From: Sulfuriroseicoccus oceanibius
Lineage (GTDB): Bacteria; Verrucomicrobiota; Verrucomicrobiia; Verrucomicrobiales; SLCJ01
Assembly (NCBI RefSeq): GCF_010681825.2
Contig: NZ_CP066776.1
Location: 186,001 to 250,000 of the forward strand
DNA length: 64,000 nucleotides
Direction: 5' to 3'
A program made the position numbers and the translations under genes. The notes under the pieces are model-generated. The model did not search any database. It saw only the letters and a list, made by a program, of their open reading frames with translations, and had not been told where the DNA came from. This document shows positions 1 to 8,858 of the stretch, piece after piece. Every line of letters starts with the position of its first letter. Within the stretch, counting starts at the first letter, position 1.

Positions 1-1
1 G

Positions 2-1270
2 TGGCGCAAAGTCGGCCAACTCGACCACGTCATCATCGTCGGCAAGCGCATGCTTTCGGACATCACGCTGGCCATCCCACCGGGCGACACCGTGGAAGCC
101 CTCCGCTTCACCACCTCCACGCCAAAAGATGCTGGCACGTTGATCGACAACTTCGAACTCCTCTCCGAGAAGCCGGACAAAGTGACCGACATCCCGGAAA
201 TGCTGCCAGTCCCAACCGAGCCACTCCCGCTGGTCTCGGAGACCACCGTTTTCACCGCCGGTGAAAACGACTGCCACACCTACCGCATTCCAGCCATCAT
301 CACCGCACCAAACGGCGACCTCATTGCCTCGTGCGACGCCCGCTGGAAGACCAGTGCCGACCTGATCCACGCCCGCGACATCGACATCGTCATCAAGCGC
401 AGCACGGACAATGGCAAAACCTGGGGCCCGATCGAAGTCGTCGCCGACTACCCGGATGGCACCGGCGGCACAGACCCATCGTTCATCCTCGACCGCGAGA
501 CCGGTGAGATCTTTGTCTTCTACAGCTACATGGGCAAAAAGGGCCAAACCAAGGAGTTCCGTTTCCACGTCCGCAGCAGTAAGGACAACGGCAAAACCTG
601 GTCGGAGCATCGCGACATCACCGCAGACATCGCCCCTCAGGACTGGTCGAAAGGCGCGTTCAAGTTCATCTCGTCCGGACGCGGGTCGCAAATGGAAGAC
701 GGCACACTGATCCACAACTACGTCGTGCTCGGCAAAGGCGCGAAAATCTTCGGCAGCCGTGACCACGGCAAGACCTGGGAACTCATGGACTCGGAAATCA
801 AGCCAGCCGATGAGTCCCGCGTGCTCGAACTAACCGACGGACGCCTGATGGTCAACTCACGCGTTGGCGGTGGTTTCCGCTGGGTCCACATCTCCGAGGA
901 CGGAGGTAAAACCTGGGACAGCAAGCGCGAGATCCAGTTGATCGATCCGAAGTGCAACGGTGCCATCATCCGTTACACATCGAAGAAGGACGGCTACGCA
1001 AAAGACCGCTTGTTGTTCTGCAACGCCGGCTCACAAAACGGCCGCAAGAACCTGACGGTCCGCATCAGCTACGATGAGGGCAAAACCTGGAGCGCCGGCA
1101 AGGTCGTCGACCCAGGCCCATCCGCCTACTCGGAGCTGACCATCCTCGAAGACGGCTCGATCGGTGTGCTCTGGGAGCCAGGCTACAATTCGATCAAGTT
1201 CGCCCGCTTCACTCTGGAAGCCCTCACCGACGGCAAGGACAAGCTGACCAAGCCATACGAAATCAAGTAA
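2..1270 (+). CDS. Exo-alpha-sialidase (BNR/Asp-box), 5' end outside window
   Basis: Glycoside hydrolase that would release terminal sialic acid from glycans, probably outside the cytoplasm. The frame is open from base 2, so the true start lies upstream; the first internal ATG is at 50. Five Asp boxes (S-x-D-x-G-x-T-W) are visible: STDNGKTWG, SKDNGKTWS, SRDHGKTWE, SEDGGKTWD and SYDEGKTWS. The YRIP motif that carries the first Arg of the substrate carboxylate-binding triad is present, as are further Arg residues (SRVGGG) and the Tyr in AYSELTILEDGSIG that fits the catalytic nucleophile. The roughly 80 residues before YRIP look like the end of a beta-sandwich domain (LamG-like), which is inference. 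With the GH20 hexosaminidase at 10-12 kb and the ROK kinase next door it suggests use of complex amino-sugar glycans. Confidence 0.9.
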   Translation, partial: WRKVGQLDHVIIVGKRMLSDITLAIPPGDTVEALRFTTSTPKDAGTLIDNFELLSEKPDKVTDIPEMLPVPTEPLPLVSETTVFTAGENDCHTYRIPAIITAPNGDLIASCDARWKTSADLIHARDIDIVIKRSTDNGKTWGPIEVVADYPDGTGGTDPSFILDRETGEIFVFYSYMGKKGQTKEFRFHVRSSKDNGKTWSEHRDITADIAPQDWSKGAFKFISSGRGSQMEDGTLIHNYVVLGKGAKIFGSRDHGKTWELMDSEIKPADESRVLELTDGRLMVNSRVGGGFRWVHISEDGGKTWDSKREIQLIDPKCNGAIIRYTSKKDGYAKDRLLFCNAGSQNGRKNLTVRISYDEGKTWSAGKVVDPGPSAYSELTILEDGSIGVLWEPGYNSIKFARFTLEALTDGKDKLTKPYEIK

Positions 1271-1291
1271 GCGGAATTCTTCCGCCTCTCA

Positions 1292-1328
1292 GCGCCGGTG
1301 CGGACCTCCCGCCCGGCGCATTTTTTTT
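1292..1328 (+). terminator. Rho-independent terminator of the sialidase gene
   Basis: A GCGCCGG / CCCGGCGC stem is followed directly by ATTTTTTTT. It lies about 20 bases after the sialidase stop. A second small hairpin (GCGGAATTCTTCCGC) sits just before it. Confidence 0.8.
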
Positions 1329-1344
1329 GAACAGCACTCAGGCA

Positions 1345-2259
1345 TCACTGGGGAATCACCAAGGAAGCCGCCCCCAGGATGCCCGCTTCATTGCCCAGAG
1401 ACGCAGTGCGTATATCCAAACGGTTCAAATAATACGGGGTCAGCCACTCTTCCAGCTCAGCCATCATGCTCGGATACAGCACCTCGTAGGTCTTCGACAC
1501 CCCACCTCCCAGAATGACCGTGGGAATGTCAAGAATACGCAGGTTGGAGACAATCCCCTGCCCGAGATACCGGCCAACCTCGGTGAACACCTTCACCGCC
1601 ACCTCATCTCCCGCCAGACACGCCTTCTGAATCTTGCGAGAGTTCAGCTTGTCGTTGTTCTTGAGTTTGGATTTCCACTTTCCCTTCTTCAGATACTTGC
1701 GGCACATCGCTACCATCCCCGCTTTGCCGATGGTTTGCTCCAACGAGAGACCGTTCCCAACCGGAATGTGTCCGACTTCCATCGCATTCCCTCCTTCGCC
1801 CCCGAAGATTTCCTTGTCGTAGATCACGGCCCCGCCCACCCCGGTGCCCAGGGTTAGGAAAACATAATTATCCGGCAATGGTTCGGTCGCAAAAAGCAGT
1901 TCACCGAGAGCCGCCGCGTTGGCGTCATTCTCCAGCCTGAACACATGACCAGGGAACTCCCCTTCCAACCGGTCCATCAACCCGTAATAACTCAGTTCGG
2001 GGATATTCGGTAACTGCATCGTGCTTCGCCGCCGGGGGCCAAGCGTTCCCGGCACCCCGATCCCCACATTCGTGATCTCCGGATGCGCCGCCAGAAATGC
2101 CGCCAGAATCCGCAGGAAGGCTTCGATGTAGCCATCGTTGTCCTCCCGCAGCCCCGCCGTCGGATACTTCTCCTTCGCCAACAACTCACCGTGTCGGCTT
2201 ACGATTCCAAATTTTGTATTGGTCCCGCCAATATCGATCCCCAAATATGTCTCATTCAT
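1345..2259 (-). CDS. ROK-family sugar kinase without the usual zinc cysteines
   Basis: Predicted cytoplasmic ATP-dependent sugar kinase (glucokinase or N-acetylhexosamine kinase type). The N terminus has the ROK phosphate-binding motif YLGIDIGGTNTKFGIV, then VGIGVPG, the ENDANAAALGE catalytic segment and FLTLGTGVGGAVIYD. After the conserved EVGH the family normally has a CxCGxxGCxE zinc motif; here it reads IPVGNGLSLEQTIGK with no cysteine, so this is a divergent, zinc-free ROK protein. The start at 2259 (MNETYLGID) fits the family best; an in-frame ATG at 2280 would add seven residues. The end converges on the sialidase gene. The substrate cannot be told from sequence, though the neighbour suggests an amino sugar or glucose. 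Confidence 0.82.
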   Translation of the reverse strand: MNETYLGIDIGGTNTKFGIVSRHGELLAKEKYPTAGLREDNDGYIEAFLRILAAFLAAHPEITNVGIGVPGTLGPRRRSTMQLPNIPELSYYGLMDRLEGEFPGHVFRLENDANAAALGELLFATEPLPDNYVFLTLGTGVGGAVIYDKEIFGGEGGNAMEVGHIPVGNGLSLEQTIGKAGMVAMCRKYLKKGKWKSKLKNNDKLNSRKIQKACLAGDEVAVKVFTEVGRYLGQGIVSNLRILDIPTVILGGGVSKTYEVLYPSMMAELEEWLTPYYLNRLDIRTASLGNEAGILGAASLVIPQ

Positions 2260-2339
2260 TGTCTGTGGTCGTTTACCCAAGTCGCTGGGTAAAAGATACG
2301 GACACCGCTCATGGATTGGATGTGGCCTCGGTTACCTCA

Positions 2340-2810
2340 TCACCACGTCTTGTAGCGGATGATCGCGCCACGCCCACCGCAATGAGGAAACCCACGATGA
2401 TAGCGCTGCCAGTTCCAATGCCAGCCGTGCGGTGATCCGTACCACCCACGCCTCACACTCCATCCCACCGGCCACGCTCTGTTTTCAAAACCACGCCAGC
2501 GCATCAACTGATGCACAGCGCCCAGAGGCTCGCTCACCTCAATCGCCGGCTGCCCGGACGGATCGAGCTCCACCCCGATCTCGGCCAAATACTCTGCCCA
2601 CTCGTCCAAATTGCTCACATCCAACTCCACCACCTCAGGGTGCCGCTGACCATCCCGCGTGATCTCGGACAAACGCACCGGATTCCCATCACGGTCAAAC
2701 CACACCTCCGCCTTTCTCTCGTGCGCCCACCCAACGGACACGACCACCGCACTCCACAAAACCAACCATCGGCACATGCTCATGCAGAGCATGGTACCAG
2801 AAACCCACAC
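2340..2810 (-). CDS. Small secreted protein of unknown function
   Basis: I do not recognise this protein. The first roughly 30 residues contain a hydrophobic signal-like stretch (RWLVLWSAVVVSVGWA) ending near an Ala-His. Several in-frame ATGs precede it (2810, 2792, 2783, 2777), so the exact start is uncertain; 2783 or 2777 would give the most normal signal peptide. The mature part is short, acidic in the middle (LDVSNLDEWAEYLAEIGVELD) and rich in Trp, His, Arg and Gly at its C terminus. It starts 10 bases after the stop of the YjbQ gene and probably shares its transcript. Confidence 0.55.
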   Translation of the reverse strand: MWVSGTMLCMSMCRWLVLWSAVVVSVGWAHERKAEVWFDRDGNPVRLSEITRDGQRHPEVVELDVSNLDEWAEYLAEIGVELDPSGQPAIEVSEPLGAVHQLMRWRGFENRAWPVGWSVRRGWYGSPHGWHWNWQRYHRGFPHCGGRGAIIRYKTW

Positions 2811-2820
2811 GCCCCCGCAA

Positions 2821-3240
2821 TCAGAGCCCCATCACATTGAGCGCCAACTCGCGCTGATGCGGAGCCCGCCGGTGCTCGAACAAAAACACACCCTGCCAAG
2901 TACCAAGCGCCAGCCGCCCATCCACAATCGGAATCACCTGGCTCACCGAAGTCAGTGCCATCCGGATGTGGCTCGGCATATCATCCGCCCCCTCATAGAT
3001 ATGGGTGAAATACGGTTCGTTCTCAGGCACCAACCGGTCAAAGTACTCCTCCAAATCTCGCCGCGCCGATGGATCCGCATTCTCCATCACGATCAAGCTC
3101 GCGCTCGTGTGGCGCACAAACACAGTCAGCGTCCCCGACTGCACACCCGACTCGCGCACCATCGTCTCCAGCGCATTGGTCACCTCATAGGTTCCCTTGC
3201 CAGATGTCGTTACCCGGATCCTTTTGCTCTCTGAGATCAT
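2821..3240 (-). CDS. YjbQ / UPF0047 family protein
   Basis: A 139-residue protein that matches the whole length of the YjbQ (UPF0047) family, whose members show weak thiamine-phosphate synthase activity but whose physiological role is unsettled. Hallmarks visible are VRHTSASLIVMENADP, HIYEGADDMPSHI and LALGTWQGVFLFEHR, containing the conserved His and Asp residues that bind metal or ligand in solved structures. It lies between a serine hydrolase gene upstream (gap 19 bases) and a small secreted protein downstream (gap 10 bases), all on the minus strand, so a three-gene operon is likely. Confidence 0.9.
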   Translation of the reverse strand: MISESKRIRVTTSGKGTYEVTNALETMVRESGVQSGTLTVFVRHTSASLIVMENADPSARRDLEEYFDRLVPENEPYFTHIYEGADDMPSHIRMALTSVSQVIPIVDGRLALGTWQGVFLFEHRRAPHQRELALNVMGL

Positions 3241-3259
3241 CGCTTCGTTTCCTTTAGGG

Positions 3260-4393
3260 TTATCCCAACAAATCAGCGTACACGCCGGAAACCAAATCGG
3301 TCGCCTTCACATTCGGAAGCACACCGAGCTCCATCTGGTTCATCACATAACCAAAGCCAACCCCATTCTCCGGATCACCAAACGCATGGCTGCCACCCGC
3401 TCCAGGATGCCCGAACGCCCGCGTGGATGGGCCAAAATTGGTCCGTAATTTATGTCCCGCCGCATCCACCGGATCTTTCATCATTCCAGCTGAGAACGAT
3501 GTCGGCATCAACAACACCTGGTCATCTCCATTCACCAACGGAGTCTCCATCCAATCGCGAACGCGCTGACTAAACAACGCACCACATGCGATCATGCCGT
3601 AATAAGTCGCCAATGCGGCTGCGGTTCCAATCCCACCCATCGCCGGCAACCCGGCCTGCCACGCCATCGGAACATTCATCTCCGCCACCGACTGCAGCCC
3701 ACGCGGACTCGAAAACGCACTCTTGGTCAGCGATCCGTCTTTGTTGAAAGCCTCGTAGAAAACCGTTTCGGACGTGCTCGTCGTCATCTTTCCCGGATAC
3801 AAAGTCGCCACTCTATCAAACTCAGACTCCGGCAACCCAATCCAGAGATCGAGACCGTTAGGCTCCGCAATCTCCTTGCGCCAGTATTCGCCCAATGTCT
3901 TCGCCCCGGTCAAACGGCGCACCACCTCATCGAGCAAGAACCCATACGTCCGTGGATGGTACCCGTGCTGTGGAGGGTCCCAGGCGGTTAGTTGCTCCTC
4001 CAGAGCATCCACCACCTCATCATAATCCCAAACCGAAACCCGACGGTCGAGCGCTGCCAATCCACCCTGGTGGGATAACAACTCACCGACCGTCAAATGC
4101 GGCTCGGGGAAGCCGGGCCACAGGGTATGCAATTCCACATCAAGACCACGGTCCACCGCATCGAGTGCATGCAACACACAACTCGACGCCAACCCCTTCG
4201 TCACCGAATAGAATGGCACCAACGTCTCCGCAGACCACCCCTTCACTTTCTTCCGCGACATCCAGCCCTCCGCCAAACTCAATACCAACTCGCCATCTTT
4301 CCAAACCGCCACCGACGCTCCTAACTCGTTCCTCGATTCGAAATTTCTGGCGTATGCAGCTCGCGTTGATACAAATTCGGTCATTGTTGGCAC
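3260..4393 (-). CDS. Serine hydrolase of the class C beta-lactamase / EstB fold
   Basis: A 377-residue penicillin-binding-protein-like hydrolase. The S-x-x-K nucleophile motif is SVTK (in VPFYSVTKGLASS), the second motif is Y-G-F (HYHPRTYGFLLDEVV, where Y-x-N is usual), and the third region HPGAGGSHAFGDPENGVGFGYVMNQM resembles EstB-type esterases rather than true beta-lactamases. No signal peptide is evident, which favours a cytoplasmic esterase. It would act on small esters or amides; the substrate is unknown. It reads toward yjbQ and is divergent from the thioredoxin-fold gene that starts at 4506. Confidence 0.85.
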   Translation of the reverse strand: MPTMTEFVSTRAAYARNFESRNELGASVAVWKDGELVLSLAEGWMSRKKVKGWSAETLVPFYSVTKGLASSCVLHALDAVDRGLDVELHTLWPGFPEPHLTVGELLSHQGGLAALDRRVSVWDYDEVVDALEEQLTAWDPPQHGYHPRTYGFLLDEVVRRLTGAKTLGEYWRKEIAEPNGLDLWIGLPESEFDRVATLYPGKMTTSTSETVFYEAFNKDGSLTKSAFSSPRGLQSVAEMNVPMAWQAGLPAMGGIGTAAALATYYGMIACGALFSQRVRDWMETPLVNGDDQVLLMPTSFSAGMMKDPVDAAGHKLRTNFGPSTRAFGHPGAGGSHAFGDPENGVGFGYVMNQMELGVLPNVKATDLVSGVYADLLG

Positions 4394-4505
4394 AGTGGAA
4401 GCTCCCTACCGGAAATTCAACCCCCAAGCCCCGCTGGAACAACCCAATCCACACAATCCATTTTCTCAAAGACAAACAGCGGTTCACCAATCGCTCACAC
4501 TGACC

Positions 4506-5609
4506 ATGAAAGTATCATCACTGATCAAGAAATCATCGCTCCTGATGGCGATGGCCGCCTCACTCAGCTTCACAGCGTCGGCTCAGGAAGCATCCCTCAA
4601 GCCAGGGGCGGAAGTCCCTTCGCTCGAACTTGAAGGCGTCACCTGGGTTCAGGGAGAGCCTGTGAAAACTCTCGATGAAGAGGGCAAACTCTACCTTGTC
4701 GAATGCTGGGCTACCTGGTGCGGACCATGCATCGCAGCCATCCCACACGTCAACGACCTCTCGCAAAAGTTCAGTGATGACGGACTCGTGGTGATCGGAA
4801 TGAACGTCTGGGAAGACGGACTCGAGAAAGTCCAAAAGTTCGTCGCAGACAAAGGGGAAGGCATGAGCTACCGCGTCGCCTACTCGGGTGGCCGCAGTTC
4901 GGCATTCGCAGACCAATGGCTCAAGCCAGCCGGCGCCAAGGGCATCCCATTCGCCCTCCTCGTCCGCGACGGCAAACTCGTCGCCACCGCACACCCATCA
5001 GAGATCACCGATGACTTGGTGAAGATGGCTCTCTCAGATGACTTCGATGCCGAGCAGTTCGCCGCCAAGCGCGCCGAAGAAAAGGCCGCAGCAGAAGCTG
5101 AAGACAAAAAAATCCAGACACTCATGCAGCAGGAAAAGTGGGATGAGCTCAAGGCCTTCGCCAACTCGGAGCTCGCCGACAACCCAAGCAAGCAGCGCAC
5201 CATCCTCGGCATCGCCGCCATCAACTCGGGCGACTGGGCTGAAATTCAGAAAATGGTCGAAGCCTCGGAAGGCCAGGAGCGCGACATGATGTTCATCCGT
5301 TCCGCTTTCATGGCTCCATCGACAGACGATGCCAAGGCATTCGCCACCAAGGCCCTCGAAACCTTCACCGAAAGCTACCTGATCGAAGAAGGCAATATCG
5401 CCCGCAACTTCGCTCCTACCATCGCCCGCGCCCGTTTCCTCTGGCTCTCCGGCGACCAGGACGCTGCCAAGGCATCCATCACCAAACTGAAAGAGCAAGT
5501 CGATGCCAACGAGCAGGCCAAAGCCAGCGGCATGGGCTCCATCCTCGATAAAATCGAAGCCAAGCTGACCGAGGGTGAGTTCCCTCCAGCCAGCACACTG
5601 ATGCGCTAA
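4506..5609 (+). CDS. Exported thioredoxin-fold protein, TlpA/ResA-like
   Basis: Predicted periplasmic thiol-disulfide protein of 367 residues. The start at 4506 gives a standard signal peptide (MKVSSLIKKSSLLMAMAASL, then cleavage near SAQ); upstream in-frame codons encode no plausible leader. The thioredoxin domain occupies about residues 33-170 with the CxxC active site at C72 and C75 (ECWATWCGPC). The C-terminal half (about 175-360) is alpha-helical, Ala/Glu/Lys-rich and looks like a TPR-type scaffold, an arrangement often seen in Bacteroidetes and Verrucomicrobia TlpA-like proteins. A terminator follows. The function is probably to reduce or isomerise exported cysteine proteins; the partner is unknown. 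Confidence 0.85.
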   Translation: MKVSSLIKKSSLLMAMAASLSFTASAQEASLKPGAEVPSLELEGVTWVQGEPVKTLDEEGKLYLVECWATWCGPCIAAIPHVNDLSQKFSDDGLVVIGMNVWEDGLEKVQKFVADKGEGMSYRVAYSGGRSSAFADQWLKPAGAKGIPFALLVRDGKLVATAHPSEITDDLVKMALSDDFDAEQFAAKRAEEKAAAEAEDKKIQTLMQQEKWDELKAFANSELADNPSKQRTILGIAAINSGDWAEIQKMVEASEGQERDMMFIRSAFMAPSTDDAKAFATKALETFTESYLIEEGNIARNFAPTIARARFLWLSGDQDAAKASITKLKEQVDANEQAKASGMGSILDKIEAKLTEGEFPPASTLMR

Positions 5610-5635
5610 TCCTCCAAGCATCTACACCAATCTCC

Positions 5636-5669
5636 GCCCGCTCCGGCTCCGTCCGGCGCGGGCATTTTT
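5636..5669 (+). terminator. Rho-independent terminator after the thioredoxin-fold gene
   Basis: The stem GCCCGC / GCGGGC, extended by an inner CCGG / CCGG pairing, is followed by ATTTTTG. It starts 27 bases after the stop codon. Confidence 0.78.
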
Positions 5670-5819
5670 GTGCCCCGCGCCAAATCCCGCGCCACCCCGA
5701 CAAGGCAATCCCGAAACCCAAGAGAACAAACAACCTGCTGATTACAAGCTAGTTACACAACACCCACACCACTCCAAAACAGCGATTACGCACTTGATGT
5801 CTGGCATCAAATCTCACGC

Positions 5820-6042
5820 AATCACGAATCCGACTGCGATTGGGATAGCGATACGGATAAATACCATAGCAGCAACACGACCCCGTCATTTCAAAGAGGG
5901 CCGCATTCCTTCCCCTGAATGGGAATCGCAAGCCAGCCCGGGGTGACGGGAGCTTCAGGCGGCCACACTCTGGGTCACCACCCAGAAAAGCACGCGCGGC
6001 AGAGCGTGGGCCGCCGCCGAAGCGCACCCGATGGCCGCGCAA
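5820..6042 (+). repeat. Dispersed repeat family 1, copy 1 (diverged)
   Basis: This fills most of the gap between the convergent thioredoxin-fold and methyltransferase genes. The left module (5835-5890) has GGGATAGCGATACGGATAAA-type hexamers. The right module (5908-5974) has a CCCCTGAATGGG hairpin, then AGCCCGGGGTGACGGGAGC and CACACTCTGGG, the paired arms of the second hairpin. The tail (to 6042) carries CGAAGCGCACCCGATGGCCGC, which is also seen in other copies. It is the most diverged of seven copies. Confidence 0.75.
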
Positions 6043-6873
6043 TCAGCGACGAAACACCATCATCCGGTACTCCAGCCACCCTCGCTCATACCCACGCAGC
6101 ATCCCAGCCAGCGCACCCACTCTCAGGTCCGACCACCGGCGCACTCGCGCCAGCGCCCGCCACACACCGGCCGATCGCCACGCTCGCGTCCACATCCGCC
6201 GCTGCAGCACACTCCACGTCGGTGCCACATGCTCCGACCAATCCCGATCGTCCTCCAATTCAAACCCGGCAGCCACCGCCGCAGCCACCACCTCATTCCG
6301 CGTTGCCAAGCCCGTCAGCCGACCATGCTCACACAAACGCATTAGCGTTCGTGATCCATCACACCATCCCCGGTCTGTCGCCAAATAGTCCGACATCACC
6401 ACCACACCTCCGGGAGCCACCGACAGCGCAGCTTGATCAAAAAACGCGGAAACCGACGCCAAATGCCCCAACGCCTCGACTTCCACCAGCGCGTCGAACA
6501 GTCCCAGCCCATCAGCGGCCTGCATCCAGTCGCCACACACGATTCGCAGACTTGGATCCTCTGCCGCCCGCGCCGCCTGCACCGGAGAGACCGTCACCCC
6601 CACCACCTCCACACCCAACTCGTGCTGAAGCCGCCCGCTCAGCACACCATTGCCGCACCCGACATCCACCACGCGACCACCATTCACGCCGGCCTGCCCC
6701 AGCGCCGCCACAAGCTCGCATTCCAATGCATCCACCGCCTCACCCAGCGATTCACGCCCCGTCGTCCACAATCCGTGATGCAACGCATCGCCCCAAACCG
6801 CCCGATACACCGGATCCAGCTCGTCGTAATGACGCGCGACATTGGAACTGGCAACTTGTTCTGGCAATGGCAT
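6043..6873 (-). CDS. SAM-dependent methyltransferase, tocopherol-methyltransferase-like
   Basis: Class I methyltransferase of 276 residues. The N terminus (VARHYDELDPVYRAVWGDALHHGLW) resembles the substrate-side motif of gamma-tocopherol and related small-molecule methyltransferases. Motif I of the SAM site is VVDVGCGNGVLSG (about residues 67-79), and the later CGDWMQA and EVEALGHL segments fit motifs II-III. The natural substrate cannot be assigned. Its start codon is only 29 bases from the divergent pseudouridine synthase start at 6903, so the two promoters must overlap or one start is annotated too far upstream. Confidence 0.82.
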   Translation of the reverse strand: MPLPEQVASSNVARHYDELDPVYRAVWGDALHHGLWTTGRESLGEAVDALECELVAALGQAGVNGGRVVDVGCGNGVLSGRLQHELGVEVVGVTVSPVQAARAAEDPSLRIVCGDWMQAADGLGLFDALVEVEALGHLASVSAFFDQAALSVAPGGVVVMSDYLATDRGWCDGSRTLMRLCEHGRLTGLATRNEVVAAAVAAGFELEDDRDWSEHVAPTWSVLQRRMWTRAWRSAGVWRALARVRRWSDLRVGALAGMLRGYERGWLEYRMMVFRR

Positions 6874-6902
6874 GATGAGCTCGAATCGGCGTCACTCTGC
6901 CC

Positions 6903-7475
6903 ATGCTCATTGCCTTCCACAAGCCCTACGGTGTCCTCAGTCAGTTCAACCAGAACCCGGACCGCCCCGACCAGCCAACCCTGCAGGGCTTCGGACTCCC
7001 TAAGGAGGTGCACCCCGTCGGCCGACTCGACATGGACTCGGAAGGCCTACTCCTGCTCAGCGACGACCCGACCTTCGAGCGTGAACTGCTACACCCCACA
7101 CGCAGTCACCACCGCACCTACACCGTGCAAGTAGACGGCACCCCAGACACGACGGCAATTGAGCAACTGCGCCGCGGAGGCCTCCTCATTCGCGGCCATT
7201 CCACCAAGCCGTGCCAGGCTACGCTCTTGGCCAGCGACCCGCCACTGGCTCCGCGAGATCCCGCCGTCGTCATCACTCCGGGCCGATCATTTTCCTGGCT
7301 CAAACTCACGCTCACCGAGGGAAAGAACCGCCAGGTCCGCCGCATGACCGCCGCAATCGGCCACCCGACCCTGCGCCTCGTCCGCACGAAAATCGGCGAA
7401 CTCTCGCTCGCCCCACTCGCACCTGGCGAATGGATGGAGCTGAACCCGAACGAGGAACGAGCGGTTTTCCTGTAA
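6903..7475 (+). CDS. rluE: Pseudouridine synthase, RluE-like (RsuA family)
   Basis: rRNA pseudouridine synthase of 190 residues, the size of RluE, which makes pseudouridine 2457 in E. coli 23S rRNA. The catalytic motif GRLDMDSEGLLLLSDD carries the nucleophilic Asp, and the second conserved block EGKNRQVRRMTAAIGHPTLRLVR is intact. There is no N-terminal S4 domain, which separates RluE from RsuA and RluB. The HKPYGVLSQF opening is normal for the family, supporting this start. It converges on the glutamate dehydrogenase gene with four bases between stops. Confidence 0.9.
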   Translation: MLIAFHKPYGVLSQFNQNPDRPDQPTLQGFGLPKEVHPVGRLDMDSEGLLLLSDDPTFERELLHPTRSHHRTYTVQVDGTPDTTAIEQLRRGGLLIRGHSTKPCQATLLASDPPLAPRDPAVVITPGRSFSWLKLTLTEGKNRQVRRMTAAIGHPTLRLVRTKIGELSLAPLAPGEWMELNPNEERAVFL

Positions 7476-7479
7476 GCGC

Positions 7480-8760
7480 CTACGGGAACAACCCCCGCAT
7501 TCCCTTGGCCCCTGCGGTTTCTTCCACCCCGAGCGCCGTCGCAGCCATCCGGAAAGGCATGCCCCGCTTCTCCGCGGTGTAAATCACCCGCTCAAGCGAC
7601 TGCTGCAGCTTTGTCTCAAGCTTGGTCAACACTTCACTGCGGCTCCAGTTGAAGCGCTGCAGGTTTTGCACCCACTCGAAGTACGACACAATCACCCCGC
7701 CGGCATTGCAAAGAATGTCAGGGATCACGAAGACGTCTCCCCGCTCCTCCAGGATCAAATCAGCATCCGGTGTGGTCGGACCATTCGCAGCCTCCGCCAG
7801 AACGCGACACTGCAGCTTGCCCGCATTTTCGCCGTTGATCACACGTTCCACCGCTGCAGGGATCAACGCGTCGCACTCCTGCAGCAACATCTCTTCAGGA
7901 TCCATCGCCTCGGCCTCCGCATATCCGACCACCGAGCCCGTGAGATCCACATGCCGGCACAGCGCCTTCACATCTATACCGCTCTCATTCCACACCGCAC
8001 CCTTCACATCGCTGATGCCCATGACCTTCACTCCGTAGGCCGCCAAAGTCAGCGCCGCGTGGCGCCCGACATTACCAAATCCTTGAATCACCGCCGACGC
8101 ATGGGACGAACTGATGCCCAACCTGTCCAGCACCCGGTAGACAAGGAAACCAACCCCACGCCCTGTGGCTTCGGTCCGGCCTTCAGTCCCCTGCAACCCC
8201 ACGGGCTTTCCGGTCACGATACCCGGCACCAAATAGCCGGCATGGGTCGAATACGTATCCAGGATCCACGCCATGGTTTGTTCGTTTGTCCCCATATCAG
8301 GGGCCATCACATCGGTCTCGACTCCGATGAATGGGATCATCTCCATGGTGAACCGGCGCGTCAGCCGCTCCTGCTCGCCGTAACTCATCGTCGTAGGGTC
8401 GCAGGTGATGCCCCCTTTGCCGCCTCCGTAGGGCAGCCCGGCCAGTGCGCACTTCCAGTTCATCCACATCGCCAACGCCGCGACTTCGCCAATCGAAACC
8501 TTCGGGTGGTAGCGCAGCCCACCTTTCGTCGGCCCGCGGGACAAATGATGCTGCACTCTGTGACCGAAAAATGTTTCCACCCGGCCGTCGTCGAGTTGCA
8601 CCGGGCAGGTCACGGTCACGATACGCTTCGGCCATTTGCAACGATCGCGGATCGATTGGTCCAACTCCAACGCATCGGCCACACGGTCAAACTGAGCGGC
8701 GGCCATCGCGAAAACCGGATCCTGAAGCAGTTCGCTGTTCACGGTCGGAAATCTAACCAT
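7480..8760 (-). CDS. gdhA: Glu/Leu/Phe/Val dehydrogenase (glutamate dehydrogenase)
   Basis: Hexameric NAD-type glutamate dehydrogenase of 426 residues that interconverts glutamate and 2-oxoglutarate plus ammonium in the cytoplasm. The substrate-binding segment GGLRYHPKVSIGEVAALAMWMNWK and the catalytic-lysine motif PYGGGKGGI are present, followed by the Rossmann nucleotide motif VIQGFGNVGRHAA. The length and the NSELLQDPVFAMAAAQFDRVA opening fit the GudB/RocG type. Whether it prefers NAD or NADP, or glutamate over a branched-chain amino acid, cannot be decided by eye. It is the last gene of a minus-strand run that begins with PEP carboxykinase. Confidence 0.92.
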   Translation of the reverse strand: MVRFPTVNSELLQDPVFAMAAAQFDRVADALELDQSIRDRCKWPKRIVTVTCPVQLDDGRVETFFGHRVQHHLSRGPTKGGLRYHPKVSIGEVAALAMWMNWKCALAGLPYGGGKGGITCDPTTMSYGEQERLTRRFTMEMIPFIGVETDVMAPDMGTNEQTMAWILDTYSTHAGYLVPGIVTGKPVGLQGTEGRTEATGRGVGFLVYRVLDRLGISSSHASAVIQGFGNVGRHAALTLAAYGVKVMGISDVKGAVWNESGIDVKALCRHVDLTGSVVGYAEAEAMDPEEMLLQECDALIPAAVERVINGENAGKLQCRVLAEAANGPTTPDADLILEERGDVFVIPDILCNAGGVIVSYFEWVQNLQRFNWSRSEVLTKLETKLQQSLERVIYTAEKRGMPFRMAATALGVEETAGAKGMRGLFP

Positions 8761-8858
8761 ATCGACACATTCCGCTCCAGCACCAAATCCACAAATCGCG
8801 CGGCAGAGGCCCTCCCAAAACGGGCCCGTTTCTTCAAACCATCACCACCCCGCAGCGG

